The notes beneath the pieces were generated by a model that worked only from the letters and a program-made list of their open reading frames with translations, searched no databases and was not told the DNA's origin. Position numbers and translations under genes: made by a program. From Acidobacteriaceae bacterium (GTDB lineage Bacteria; Acidobacteriota; Terriglobia; Terriglobales; Acidobacteriaceae), in contig JAOAPN010000008.1 in NCBI GenBank assembly GCA_025462885.1, forward strand, positions 146,953 to 210,952: a stretch of DNA of 64,000 nucleotides, written 5' to 3'. Position 1 is the stretch's first letter. Every line of letters begins with the position of its first letter. This document shows positions 35,094-44,806 of the stretch, piece by piece.

Positions 35094-37850
35094 ATGCAGC
35101 CGTTTTCGAGGTGTTTCTTGGTATTAGGATCGCAGTTCCAGAGGCGTGGAATTTTTTTCCGGGTTTTCCTGCTGATGGTTGTCGGGGCTTCAGCCACAAT
35201 CGCGCTTAGCGCACAATCGTCGAACAACCTTCAGACAAACTGTAGCGATCCCACGCAGAGCAGCCTGCCAGCCTGTAGGACATCCTCAGACACATCCTCT
35301 CAGGGCGCGACCAACATAAACGATGGAGCGCAGCAGCAGATGCAGACGGATCAGGACTCGCAAAGAGACCAGACCGGTCAGCAGGTTTACGTCGATACGG
35401 CGGGAACAAACCGGCGCACCACGCAACAGCGGACTGACACCTTCTTCCCTCCGGATCCCATCACCGATCTCCAGAAGCTGACTCGCTCTTCGACCGGAGA
35501 GATGCTCCCCATCTTCGGTCGGGACCTGTTCCAAAAAGCGCCGTCCACCTTTGCTCCGGCGGACCAGATCCCTGCGATGCAGGACTATGTCGTCGGCCCC
35601 GGAGATGAGATTTTGCTCCGGCTGTGGGGGCCGGAGTCATTCAACAGCCAGCTTACGGTGGATCCGTCCGGCTCGATTTACGTCCCGAAGGTCGGAGCGA
35701 TCCATGTAGCGGGTTTCCGCTTTCAGGAGCTCCAGCAAGAGGTCACCTCGGCGCTGAATCATGTCTATCGCAACTACAACCTGTCGGTAAACCTCGGACA
35801 TCTGCACTCGATCCAGGTCTACGTGGTCGGCGAGGCACGCCGTCCCGGAGCCTATACCATCAGCTCTTTGAGCACGGTCCTGAACGCGCTATTCGCCTCC
35901 GGCGGTCCAAATGTTCAAGGGTCCATGCGGTACATCACGATCCGCCGCGAAGGACAGGAGCCGATGCCGTTCGATCTGTACGATCTGGTGCTGCGCGGAG
36001 ATAAGTCACGCGACATTCGGCTGCAACAGGGCGACACCATCTTTATCCCTGCGGTGGGTCCCCAGGTCGCGCTTGGCGGCAGTGTCCGGCATCCGGCTAT
36101 CTACGAAGTAAAGGGCGAAACGTCTGTCGCTCAAATCGTAGCGCTCGCCGGTGGTTATTCGGCAACCGCCTCAAAAGATCAGCTCAGCCTCGAACGCATC
36201 GACGTAGGCAACACGCGCCGCACCATGACGGTGAAACTGGACACTGCGGGCGATGCGATGCTTCTGCGCGATGGAGACGTCCTCTTCGTCAACCACATCA
36301 GCGCGGGCTATGAAAAGACCGTAACGATCCGCGGCAATCTGGCGAACCCCGGTCGCTTCGCCTGGCACGAAGGAATGCGGCTCAGCGATATCATTCCCGA
36401 CCGTAAGTCGTTGCTTACCAATGGGTACTGGCGCGAACGCAACCGTCTGGGAGTTCCGACTCCACTATTCGAACCGCTGGAGCAAAATAATCGCGGTACG
36501 AGACAGTATCCATTCTCCCAGGGGCTCAGCGGGAACAATACCGGCTCGAACGGAACCTCCAATCGAACGAATAGCACTCGCTCCTCTTACGACCAACAGA
36601 ATCAGAATCAAAATCAGACCGACGGCGTAGAGATGGACGGGCAGACGATAAGCGAAAGCGCAGCGGTGCTCAGCGATACGGGCGGCCAGGCCCCCCCTCC
36701 CACCCAGAACGCGTTGGCCGGCATCTTCGGTAGCAGAGTCGACAACAACTCTACGACCCCAACCAACAGCACGCTGAATTCACAGCAGCAGGATACTTTG
36801 CTCCCCCCAACCCCGCAGAGTACGCAGCAGCAAACGGGCTTGTCGAACCAGGGTTATGGCAGCAGGGCCCAGCCCATCAGTATCAAAATTCCTGCTCCGG
36901 AGATCGATTGGTCCTATGCGGTGATCGAACGTCTTGATCCCGAGACGTTGCGCACGTCGCTCGTTCCCTTCAATCTGGGCCGTCTGGTCCAAAGCCATGA
37001 AGCTGCTCAGGATCTGGTGCTGCAACCCGGCGACGTCGTCACCATCCTGTCGCAGGCGGACATCCACGTTCCCCAGGATGAACAGACCAAGTATGTGCGG
37101 CTTGAAGGGGAGTTTCCAGGTGCTGGAGTCTACAGCGTAGGACCGAACGAGACGCTGGACCAGCTCGTGCGTCGTGCTGGCGGGTTCTCTACGAAAGCCT
37201 ATCTGTACGGCAGCTCCTTCGTCCGGGAATCGGCGCGAATCTTCCAGCAGCAACGGCTCGACGAGTACCTCTCCACCCTGTCTACGGATATGGAGCGCGC
37301 CGCCGCGGTTCGGGTAGCCTCTTCCAGCTCCGGAATACTCGACCCGAATGCCTTACAGGAGCAACGGAGCCTGATCTCGCATCTGCGCCAGCTTCGCGCG
37401 ACCGGCCGCGTTGTTCTCGAGTTTCGGCCGGACAGTGCTTCTGCCGTCGACAGCGTCCCGAAGATCCCGCTGGAGAACGGCGATATCTTTCGCGTCCCTT
37501 CCCGGCCAAATACCGTCAGCGTGATTGGCGCGGTCTACGGTCAGAACGTCTTCCTCTTCGACACCAAGCGGCATGTCGAAGATTATGTCGCCCTGGCGGG
37601 CAAGCCGAACCGCATCGCCGATCGCAAGCACGCCTTCATCATCCGGGCGGATGGTTCGATCTTCAGCAGGGAGAGAGCCAAGGGAGTCTGGTCGAACAGC
37701 TTTGATTCGACACGCATCAATCCCGGCGATTCGATCGTCATTCCGGAAAAGTTGATCAAGCCAACCGCACTGAAGCAGTTGCTCGACTATTCGCAGATTC
37801 TCTCCTCGTTTGGTCTGGCAGCAGCGGCAGTCAACGTGATTGGCCGCTGA
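35094..37850 (+). CDS. SLBB-domain polysaccharide export protein (Wza-like), multi-SLBB
   Basis: 918 residues from the ATG at 35094 (AGGG five bases before); the frame also stays open back to 35001, where only a TTG is available. A hydrophobic segment (IFFRVFLLMVVGASATIALS) is the likely signal sequence. The export domain starts at QDYVVGPGDEILLRLWGPE. Several SLBB units follow (HSIQVYVVGEARRPGAYTIS, QVALGGSVRHPAIYEVKG, KTVTIRGNLANPGRFAWH, YVRLEGEFPGAGVYSV, NTVSVIGAVYGQNVFLFD). A ~130-residue Asn/Gln/Ser/Thr-rich, low-complexity stretch (bases ~36480-36880) interrupts the series. The family forms or gates the outer membrane exit of exopolysaccharide. Confidence 0.85.
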   Translation: MQPFSRCFLVLGSQFQRRGIFFRVFLLMVVGASATIALSAQSSNNLQTNCSDPTQSSLPACRTSSDTSSQGATNINDGAQQQMQTDQDSQRDQTGQQVYVDTAGTNRRTTQQRTDTFFPPDPITDLQKLTRSSTGEMLPIFGRDLFQKAPSTFAPADQIPAMQDYVVGPGDEILLRLWGPESFNSQLTVDPSGSIYVPKVGAIHVAGFRFQELQQEVTSALNHVYRNYNLSVNLGHLHSIQVYVVGEARRPGAYTISSLSTVLNALFASGGPNVQGSMRYITIRREGQEPMPFDLYDLVLRGDKSRDIRLQQGDTIFIPAVGPQVALGGSVRHPAIYEVKGETSVAQIVALAGGYSATASKDQLSLERIDVGNTRRTMTVKLDTAGDAMLLRDGDVLFVNHISAGYEKTVTIRGNLANPGRFAWHEGMRLSDIIPDRKSLLTNGYWRERNRLGVPTPLFEPLEQNNRGTRQYPFSQGLSGNNTGSNGTSNRTNSTRSSYDQQNQNQNQTDGVEMDGQTISESAAVLSDTGGQAPPPTQNALAGIFGSRVDNNSTTPTNSTLNSQQQDTLLPPTPQSTQQQTGLSNQGYGSRAQPISIKIPAPEIDWSYAVIERLDPETLRTSLVPFNLGRLVQSHEAAQDLVLQPGDVVTILSQADIHVPQDEQTKYVRLEGEFPGAGVYSVGPNETLDQLVRRAGGFSTKAYLYGSSFVRESARIFQQQRLDEYLSTLSTDMERAAAVRVASSSSGILDPNALQEQRSLISHLRQLRATGRVVLEFRPDSASAVDSVPKIPLENGDIFRVPSRPNTVSVIGAVYGQNVFLFDTKRHVEDYVALAGKPNRIADRKHAFIIRADGSIFSRERAKGVWSNSFDSTRINPGDSIVIPEKLIKPTALKQLLDYSQILSSFGLAAAAVNVIGR

Positions 37851-37908
37851 CCGGCCTTACCAACAACAATCCGACCCGCTTTGTTGCGAAGTTGAGGATC
37901 GAAAGAAT

Positions 37909-37932
37909 GGCACGGGGACTCATTCCCGTGCC
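37909..37932. terminator. hairpin terminator between convergent genes
   Basis: GGCACGGGGA pairs with TTCCCGTGCC (one G-T pair) across a CTCA loop, followed by ACTTTGTTT. It sits between the SLBB gene and the minus-strand glycosyltransferase and can serve both. Confidence 0.7.
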
Positions 37933-38043
37933 ACTTTGTTTAAACGTTGCCAGTCCGCAGCCATGCAGGACTTTTCAAAAGATTGTGTGGGAGATCACAG
38001 GGCCGCAACATGAGCTGACGCCTGATACGGGGAAGGTTCCGGA

Positions 38044-39036
38044 CTATCGCTTAGCAGCGCGGTTATTCCAAAACTGGGGATGGCCCGAAAAAAAACGATT
38101 GATAAAGTCCGGAAGATGGCTCTCGCGCCGTCCAAGCTGATAGGCAAACCACTTATTTGCGGTACGAAGTACGGCTGCCGGAATGGAAATCGGCTCGTTC
38201 GCTTTAAGGTAGTGAAGTTCGGACAGAACGAAACGACGGCCTTCCTGACCAGCATTTCCGAACCGTTCCAGCAACCAATGCTCCCGGGTGTGGTGAACCC
38301 CGGTATCGAAGTAGCGGGCAAACTCTTCCCTTACCGACATAGAGTGCGAGTGGATAACGGTTGCATCACTCTGGTAGGCGACCTTCCAGCCGGCCATCAG
38401 GAGGCGAGCAGCAACGATTGAATCTTCCGCGATGATCACGTCGACAGGAAATCCGCCGACCTCTTCCAGGGCGCTGCGCCGATAGGCAGCAAAGCTGTTG
38501 GAGAGAAATGCTGTCTTGATTCCGAGCCGGTCGCGCGATTCAAAGGTACGCACCTCGGAGATCGCGGGATAGTTGAACAATCGCGCGTGCCTTTCGATGG
38601 CATGCGCCTGTTCACGAGGAATTTGGCGTCCATACGTCGCTCCCACCTGGGGGTCATCGAAGGCGTCGCAAAGCCTCTCAATTGAATCGACCTGGGCGGG
38701 AATGGCGTCCTGCGTAATGTAGAGCAGAATCTCTGCCCACGGCATATATTCACCGGCCAATTGCCGGGTGCGTCCGTGGCCAAAATCTTCTTTAGGGATT
38801 GTTACAAGGTGGTAGCCGGCCTGCGTCACGAGCTTTGGAGTTTCATCGGAAGACGAGGAGTCGATGATCAGAATCTGATCTTTACCGAGCCCCTGCTTCT
38901 CTAGAGCATGCTCCAGCTCCGGCCAATCCTTAGCTGCGTTGTATGTCGGAATTACGACACCAATATGGTCTAAGCGGACCTTCGCAGCGATTCCGTGCCG
39001 AACTGTCTCCCTACTCTGAAGGTCCAAAGGTATCAT
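38044..39036 (-). CDS. family 2 glycosyltransferase
   Basis: 330 residues, soluble. The GT-A start is HIGVVIPTYNAAKDWPELEHAL, followed by ILIIDSSSSDETPKLV (nucleotide-binding Asp region), AEILLYITQDAIP at the DxD-like position, and AYRRSALEEVGGF with VIIAEDSIVAARLLMAGWKVAY containing the ED pair typical of the catalytic base region. It resembles rhamnosyltransferases of polysaccharide clusters. It is convergent with the SLBB export gene and lies downstream of the diguanylate cyclase on the same strand, across a 590-nt spacer that probably carries its promoter. Confidence 0.85.
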   Translation of the reverse strand: MIPLDLQSRETVRHGIAAKVRLDHIGVVIPTYNAAKDWPELEHALEKQGLGKDQILIIDSSSSDETPKLVTQAGYHLVTIPKEDFGHGRTRQLAGEYMPWAEILLYITQDAIPAQVDSIERLCDAFDDPQVGATYGRQIPREQAHAIERHARLFNYPAISEVRTFESRDRLGIKTAFLSNSFAAYRRSALEEVGGFPVDVIIAEDSIVAARLLMAGWKVAYQSDATVIHSHSMSVREEFARYFDTGVHHTREHWLLERFGNAGQEGRRFVLSELHYLKANEPISIPAAVLRTANKWFAYQLGRRESHLPDFINRFFSGHPQFWNNRAAKR

Positions 39037-39627
39037 CGTAGAAACAAGCCCAATCGAAAAGTCCTCTGTTGTATAACGGTCATCAATCGGTCACGTCTAC
39101 GAGGTCTACTTCTACCCCTAAAACATCTCAGGATAGACGCTTAAATATACCACCAAGTCAAACTTTATCCAGCACCAAATGTCCTTCTATTCGACGCGTG
39201 AGGGTGTCATTCAGGAGCGGGCTCGAACGGTTCGGAGTTCGGAAGTTCGATGCGGGATGACATTTTCGCGCATTCATCTTCTCAATGCGATCTGAGGGGA
39301 TATTGCAGGCGATCGCGACTCAGGAAGCGATGCAATGAACCGCTCATCTTGCGGCGGCGAATAACTGGCTATGCTTCAAGCCAAACAGCGCTGCAATCGC
39401 AGAACTGTTCATAAAGTAAAGTATACAACACTGCACAAACTCTAGTAGCTCCGCCTATGGAACGGGCCCGGTCTTTTCAGCATCTGCTGGCGGCAATCCG
39501 ACTCTCCGATCTCGACATTCGTTTCTACAACACAGGTGCGACTGAGTCCTTCGGGGATACCGCAGACGGGGTAGCGAACGAGGAGTGTCCGCGCAGCCAA
39601 TTTGTGGCTGCGCTAGCCGACTCTGCG
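39037..39627. other. 591-nt spacer between GT2 and the diguanylate cyclase
   Basis: No gene seen on either strand. A hairpin GCGCAGCCA-ATTTG-TGGCTGCGC at 39591-39613 lies 15 nt beyond the diguanylate cyclase stop and may end its transcript, though it lacks a T tract. The AT-rich part 39050-39200 probably holds the promoter of the glycosyltransferase. Confidence 0.45.
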
Positions 39628-40896
39628 CTAAACGGCTGCGGCAGGGAAGTCGCGAAAGGCTTTCGCGCGGCTCATGGGCTTGGCTTTGAGTGCGTACATC
39701 CGCTGATCGGCCAGGCGGAGCAGATTCGTTGCGTCCTGGGCGTCGTGGGGATAGATGGCCGCTCCCAGGCTGGCCGAGATGATCGTTGGCCGGCCAGCGA
39801 GAAGAATCGGCCGCTCGATGGCGCAGTGGATGGCATCGACGCGATGGCTAATGGAGCGGTGGTCGGCCAGCGACGAGGTCAGCAGCACGAACTCATCTCC
39901 TCCCAGACGTGCAAGCGTGTCCGAAGCGTGGAGCGTGTCGCGAAGATTCTGGGCGACCTCACGCAAAAGCTGATCGCCAGCCTGATGGCCGAGAGTGTCG
40001 TTGATCTTCTTGAAGCCGTTCAGGTCGAGCAGCAGCACGGCGATCGAGCCATTGGTCCGGCGGCAGCGATCGATCGAGTGGGCGAGGCGGTCCTCAAAAA
40101 GGCGGCGGTTCGGAAGACCCGTCAGTTCGTCGTGGAGCGCAAGCCATTGGTTGGAGGAGACCTGCTCCTCCAGCATCACCAGGATCATGCCGATCGAGAT
40201 CAGAGACTTCTGCATGTTCCAGACGTGTGACGCAATGTCAGCATACGCAGCGTAGTTGACGATCCAGGGATGCAGGAGAAAACAGAGCGCCCAGATGGTG
40301 AAGCCGGTCAGGATAGCGAGACGCCCCGTGCTCTTTTTCGGCAGGCGTCGCTGGAAGTTCACGGCTGCAATGCTGTAGACGACGCAGAGGCTCCAGTAGA
40401 CGGCCGACCGATTCTGGCCGTGGTACACGAGATACCCCATGCCGCACCAACCGAAGAAGTGTATGGCGGCCAGGATAGGGCTGCGGCGAAGGAAGACCGA
40501 CGTAGAGACACCGAGGATGAATCCAAGGACGACCGGGACCATGAAGGCGCGCATAGCGTGGATGTGCAGCCCGTACATGGTGTTGATCGTGAGCAGCGGC
40601 AGAGCGTTCAGGGAGACGTAGAGCAGTCGCGTGCGGCGCGGAAGAGTGTAGTTCCCGGAGGCCCAGTTGAACACCAGCCCGGCCATCAGATAGCAGTCGA
40701 GAACGATGATGTGGAGAATCACATTCGGCATCCCGACTGGGGCGTAGAAGGTATGAGCGATGGCCTCGACGAGAGTGAAGCCAAGTCCCAGAAGCCAGAC
40801 GTCCGTTTGCTGCTGCGAGTGTTGACGGCGCAGCAGAAGGAGTATGACGATCAGGATCGTCAAGGCGGACAAGTCGGGTAAGAACGCTAAGTTCAT
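39628..40896 (-). CDS. membrane-bound diguanylate cyclase (GGDEF)
   Basis: 422 residues. About eight membrane helices in residues 1-240 (for example ALTILIVILLLLRR, MVPVVLGFILGVSTSVFL, LAILTGFTIWALCFLLHPW) form an N-terminal sensor. The GGDEF domain follows: WLALHDELTGLPNRRLFEDRL, VLLLDLNGFKKINDTLGH and the intact LARLGGDEF active site. At the product-inhibition I-site position the sequence is HASD instead of RxxD, so feedback inhibition may be weak. It makes c-di-GMP from two GTP. Its place beside Wzi, SLBB and GT2 genes suggests control of exopolysaccharide (inference). GGAG lies just before the ATG at 40896. Confidence 0.9.
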   Translation of the reverse strand: MNLAFLPDLSALTILIVILLLLRRQHSQQQTDVWLLGLGFTLVEAIAHTFYAPVGMPNVILHIIVLDCYLMAGLVFNWASGNYTLPRRTRLLYVSLNALPLLTINTMYGLHIHAMRAFMVPVVLGFILGVSTSVFLRRSPILAAIHFFGWCGMGYLVYHGQNRSAVYWSLCVVYSIAAVNFQRRLPKKSTGRLAILTGFTIWALCFLLHPWIVNYAAYADIASHVWNMQKSLISIGMILVMLEEQVSSNQWLALHDELTGLPNRRLFEDRLAHSIDRCRRTNGSIAVLLLDLNGFKKINDTLGHQAGDQLLREVAQNLRDTLHASDTLARLGGDEFVLLTSSLADHRSISHRVDAIHCAIERPILLAGRPTIISASLGAAIYPHDAQDATNLLRLADQRMYALKAKPMSRAKAFRDFPAAAV

Positions 40897-41059
40897 CTGG
40901 CTCCGCGCGCGGTCGGTCCTCTTCGTTCTTGAAGGACAGCCGTTTTCTTGCCTGGGCCCGGGGTACCGAGACTTTCAGAATACAAGAAAATGCAGGGAAA
41001 GTGTGCAATTAAGCACATGAACGCCGTTTAGGTTGCTTGCATGACTCGTTCCGTCTGGT

Positions 41060-42598
41060 TCAAGCCTCAGCGAAGGGCCGAAGCTGTTTTTCCGTGGGAG
41101 GCGTAGTGACGAGGCTGACGATGAAGAGGCAGAGCAGGCTGGCGATGAGAGCTGGAAAAATGGCGTCGCGCTCCGCGAGCACCCTGGGGAGATGGGCGTG
41201 GATAAAGGCTGTATCCCAGCAGACGGTGACGATTGTCCCCACGGCAATGCTGGCAACTCCCGCGGCAGCGGTGGCGCGCCGCCAGAAGAAGGCGGCCAGA
41301 ATGACCGGGGTAAGGCCTACTCCATAAATGGTGTAGGCGTAAAGAGCTCTCTTCAAGACAGATTCGGAGCCGAGCGATTGGAAGAGAGACCAGAGTCCGA
41401 GTAGAACCACCATCAGGCGGCTCACGATTAGAACCTGCTTATTCGAGGCTTCGGGCTTGATGTAGCGGACGAAGATATCGTTGACGAGGTTGGTCGCCGG
41501 AGAGAAGAGCCAGTTATTGGCTGTGGAGATGACCTTCGCGAAGATGGCTCCCATGAGCAGGGCTCCGAGAAGCTGCAGCCAGAAGAGCGTCTGGGTGGAG
41601 GTCGCGGTGGCGATGGCCGCGTGGGTCACACTTTGGACCGTGCCGTCGGCTCCGAGGATAACGGTGGCGACAGGGGCGGGCTCGAAACCGTGGAGGCCAA
41701 TGTAGGCGAGGATCTCGCGGGGGCGCTCGTGGACCTCGCCGCCAGGGAAGAGAGCGGAGCCTGTGACGGCCAGCGCGACGATTACGGTCTCAAGGACTAC
41801 GGTGCCGACGATCCAGCCGACGACTGCGTGCGAGGCGTCCTTTTCACTCTTCGCTGAAAAGAACTTTTGGTACATGGACTGGTTGCCGAGCAGCAGAAGG
41901 CAGGTGGGAAGAAAGATCTCCAGGCACTGGATGACGGTGTAGTCGCCGAAGATCGTGAAGTGGGAGGCAGGCAGTGCGGCATGAATGACGGACCAGCCCC
42001 CGCCGTGGTGGATCAGGATCGGGAGCGCGAGGCACAGCGTTCCCGTCGCCAGCAGCCCGATGAACAGATCCATGTAGGCGACCGAGGCCATTCCAGCGAT
42101 GGCGGTGAAGACGATGACAAAGGCGGCGATAAGGTATCGGCCGAAGATGGCGGAGATGGTATCCGGGAAGATCAGGTGAAGGATATCTCCGCCGCCGATG
42201 AACTGGTAGCTGGTCACTGCCGTGTATGCGAGCAGGATTACGATGACTCCAAGGACGCGGGCGGTCTGGCTGTAACGAGCTTCCAGCAGATCCGGAATGG
42301 TGAACTGGGCAAATTTGCGGGCGCGCGGAGCAATGAAGTAGATCAGAAGCAGCCCGGCCCAGCCGCCGGCTCCCTGCCACAGAGCGACGAATCCGTGCTT
42401 ATAGGCGTTCTCGGCGCCGGCGAGCAGGGAGCCCGACCCGATCCAGGAACTCAGGAGCGTGAAGACGAGAACAATTGCAGGGAGAGAGCGCCCGGCAACG
42501 AGGTAATCTGCTTTGGTCTTAACCTTGGAGAGGCGACCCAGGGAGACGGTGAGAAGCGTGAGAACAATGAGGCCGATGACGATTGCGTAGAGGTTCAT
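41060..42598 (-). CDS. sodium:solute symporter (SSS family)
   Basis: 512 residues from the ATG at 42598; an in-frame GTG at 42667 would add a hydrophilic 23-residue lead and is less likely. About 13 membrane helices are visible: MNLYAIVIGLIVLTLLTVSLG, LPAIVLVFTLLSSWIGSGSLLAGAE with the typical small-residue ion-site helix, VLGVIVILLAYTAVTSYQFIGGGDIL and VSRLMVVLLGLWSLFQ, plus the family pattern YTIYGVGLTPVILAAFFWRRAT. The substrate cannot be told: sugars, proline, pantothenate and others are all possible. It is divergent from the dienelactone hydrolase gene. Confidence 0.9.
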   Translation of the reverse strand: MNLYAIVIGLIVLTLLTVSLGRLSKVKTKADYLVAGRSLPAIVLVFTLLSSWIGSGSLLAGAENAYKHGFVALWQGAGGWAGLLLIYFIAPRARKFAQFTIPDLLEARYSQTARVLGVIVILLAYTAVTSYQFIGGGDILHLIFPDTISAIFGRYLIAAFVIVFTAIAGMASVAYMDLFIGLLATGTLCLALPILIHHGGGWSVIHAALPASHFTIFGDYTVIQCLEIFLPTCLLLLGNQSMYQKFFSAKSEKDASHAVVGWIVGTVVLETVIVALAVTGSALFPGGEVHERPREILAYIGLHGFEPAPVATVILGADGTVQSVTHAAIATATSTQTLFWLQLLGALLMGAIFAKVISTANNWLFSPATNLVNDIFVRYIKPEASNKQVLIVSRLMVVLLGLWSLFQSLGSESVLKRALYAYTIYGVGLTPVILAAFFWRRATAAAGVASIAVGTIVTVCWDTAFIHAHLPRVLAERDAIFPALIASLLCLFIVSLVTTPPTEKQLRPFAEA

Positions 42599-42728
42599 GC
42601 GTGGTTGGATTGTAGCCGTTCCTTTCCTGAAGTCGACGCCTTTGCCTTCGTAACTCCGCTTTTGCACCCTCTGAGATGCCGCGCCTCGCAGCCAGCGGAG
42701 ATAGTATTATGCGGACGGGAGACCATCC

Positions 42729-43637
42729 ATGGAACCGAAAGAACCGAAACTGCCAAGCGAAGCAATCGAGCTCTACAACGAATTCATTCATGGTGATATC
42801 AGTCGCCGCGCCTTTATGGAGGGCGTTCAGCGACTCGCCGGTGGTCTCGCAGCGGCCACGGTTCTCAATGCCTTGATGCCCAACTACGCCCTGGGCCAGC
42901 AGGTCTCCCGCACCGATGACCGCATCAAGGCCACCTACGAGACCGTCCCCTCTCCGAAGGGCAACGGAACCATTAAAGGATATCTGGTGCGGCCGATCAG
43001 CGCCGATACACGCTCCGAGAAGCCAACGAAGCTGCCCGGCGTTATCGTCATCCACGAGAATCGCGGCCTGAATCCGCACATCGAGGACATCGCGCGACGG
43101 TTTGCCCTGGCCAACTTCATGGCATTCGCTCCGGACGGACTCACTTCTCTGGGCGGTTTTCCAGGGGACGACTACAAAGGCGGTCAGTTGTTCAACAAGG
43201 TCGATAAGGGCAAGATGTCCGAGGATATGATCGCCGCCGCCCTGTGGTTGAAGTCGCGCCCCGACAGCACCGGCAAGATCGGCGCAACAGGCTTCTGTTA
43301 CGGCGGGTCGACCGCCAATATGCTGGCGGTCCGACTGGGACCGGACCTTGCGGCAGCGGCACCGTTTTACGGAGGACCTCCTGCCACGGAGGACATTGCG
43401 AAGATTAAGGGAGCGGTTCTCGTGCATCACGGGGAGCTCGACACGCGACTGGCGGCGACGTGGCCGGCTTACGATCAGGCCCTTGGCGCGGCGCAGGTTC
43501 CGCATGAGGGGTATATCTACCCCGGCTGCGTGCACGGCTTCAACTGCGACGCGACCCCGGAACGATACAACAAAGCTGCCGCCGATCTGGCCTGGCAACG
43601 CACGATTGACTGGTTCAACAAATACGTGCGTGCCTGA
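42729..43637 (+). CDS. dienelactone hydrolase-family protein with Tat-like leader
   Basis: 302 residues. The N-terminus has SRRAFMEGVQRLAGGLAAATVL, a Tat-like pattern placed unusually late (residues ~24-46) after an acidic lead. The alpha/beta hydrolase core shows GVIVIHENRGLNPHIEDIARR with the conserved Glu, the nucleophile elbow GFCYGGS (Cys), GELDTRLAATWPAYDQAL (Asp) and CVHGFNCD (His), the Cys-Asp-His triad of the family. The family opens dienelactones in aromatic breakdown, but most exported members are uncharacterised. Confidence 0.85.
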   Translation: MEPKEPKLPSEAIELYNEFIHGDISRRAFMEGVQRLAGGLAAATVLNALMPNYALGQQVSRTDDRIKATYETVPSPKGNGTIKGYLVRPISADTRSEKPTKLPGVIVIHENRGLNPHIEDIARRFALANFMAFAPDGLTSLGGFPGDDYKGGQLFNKVDKGKMSEDMIAAALWLKSRPDSTGKIGATGFCYGGSTANMLAVRLGPDLAAAAPFYGGPPATEDIAKIKGAVLVHHGELDTRLAATWPAYDQALGAAQVPHEGYIYPGCVHGFNCDATPERYNKAAADLAWQRTIDWFNKYVRA

Positions 43638-43782
43638 TTAGCAGTTCCGCAGGTGCGGTTGCTTGTTGCGGGTCGCCAGACATGGACACCTCATCCATGT
43701 CGATACAATCCGGCCGACTCTCCGCGCCATCCATCCTCGCAATCGCTTACAATCCCCATACTTCGAAAGGGGTTCAATCCGC

Positions 43783-44664
43783 GTGTCCAATTTCACCCGT
43801 CGCAAGCTGCTCCAGACTACCGCCGCCACCGCTGCCGCCAGCCTCCTTCCTGCCAGCGTCCTCGCAGCCCAGGCTCCCGCCGCTGCTCCTGCGCCTACCA
43901 AGCGGAAGAACAACATCCATCAGTCCGTCTCCCGCTGGTGTTACAAGGATGTCTCCCTTGAAGACCTCTGTGCCTACTCCGCCAAAATCGGACTTAAGGG
44001 CATCGACCTCCTCGACATGAAGGACTGGGAGGTCCCGGCCCGTTACGGACTGCTCTGTACCATGGGCTACTGCGGCGGAGGCACGATTCCCAAAGCGCTC
44101 AACCGCGTCGAGAACCATGACGAAATTGAAGCTAACTTCCGCAAGAACATCCCCATCGCCGCCAAGCTCAAAGTCCCCAACGTTATCACCTTCTCAGGCA
44201 ATCGCATGGGCATGTCCGACGAAGAGGGAGCACGCAACACCATCGCCGGCCTCAAACGCGTCAAGTCCATCGCCGAAGACAACGGCGTAACGATCAACCT
44301 GGAACTCCTCAACAGCAAGCGCAACCACAAGGACTACATGGCGGACCACACAGCCTGGGGCGTCCGCGTCTGCGAGGAGGTTGGGTCGACCCACGTCAAA
44401 TTGCTCTATGACATCTACCACATGCAAATCATGGAAGGAGACCTCATCGCCACCATCAAAGAGAACATCAAGTGGCTCGGTCACTTCCACACCGGCGGTG
44501 TCCCCGGCCGCCACGAACTCGACGACACTCAGGAAGTCCTCTGGCCCGCCGTCATGCGCGGCATCGCCTCCACCGGCTTCCAGGGCTACGTCGCCCACGA
44601 GTTCGTCCCCATCCACGACCCGCTGACCTCCCTCCGCGAAGCCGCCGATCTCTGCGATGTTTAA
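43783..44664 (+). CDS. Tat-exported sugar isomerase/epimerase (hydroxypyruvate isomerase-like TIM barrel)
   Basis: 293 residues from GTG 43783, chosen because a Tat leader (TRRKLLQTTAATAAASLLPA) starts there with AAGGGG about ten bases upstream. The TIM barrel carries VSRWCYKDVSLEDLCAYSAKIGLKGIDLLD, VNITF-like strand NVITFSGNRMGM, INLELLNSKRNHKDYM, VKLLYDIYHMQIMEGDL and HFHTGGVPGRHELDD, with the metal-type Glu, Asp, His and Glu residues of the xylose-isomerase-like superfamily. Relatives interconvert hydroxypyruvate and tartronate semialdehyde or epimerise keto-sugars. Export to the periplasm is unusual for that reaction, and the true substrate is unknown. Confidence 0.85.
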   Translation: MSNFTRRKLLQTTAATAAASLLPASVLAAQAPAAAPAPTKRKNNIHQSVSRWCYKDVSLEDLCAYSAKIGLKGIDLLDMKDWEVPARYGLLCTMGYCGGGTIPKALNRVENHDEIEANFRKNIPIAAKLKVPNVITFSGNRMGMSDEEGARNTIAGLKRVKSIAEDNGVTINLELLNSKRNHKDYMADHTAWGVRVCEEVGSTHVKLLYDIYHMQIMEGDLIATIKENIKWLGHFHTGGVPGRHELDDTQEVLWPAVMRGIASTGFQGYVAHEFVPIHDPLTSLREAADLCDV

Positions 44665-44806
44665 ACGAATGCGTGGACCACTGGAGAGCGAACGATCCAT
44701 TGCAGTTGGCCTCGCAAGTATGCAATAAAAGGTGTGTTCTGGAGTTGAAGCACTCCCTCCAGTCTGGGTCAGAAGATGCCGAATCACTCTAAAACGTGAG
44801 GTGGGT

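Noticed and set aside
39457..40230. 257-codon plus-strand frame overlapping the diguanylate cyclase and the spacer
   Set aside because: Most of it is the complement of the GGDEF domain; no independent motif or ribosome site is convincing.
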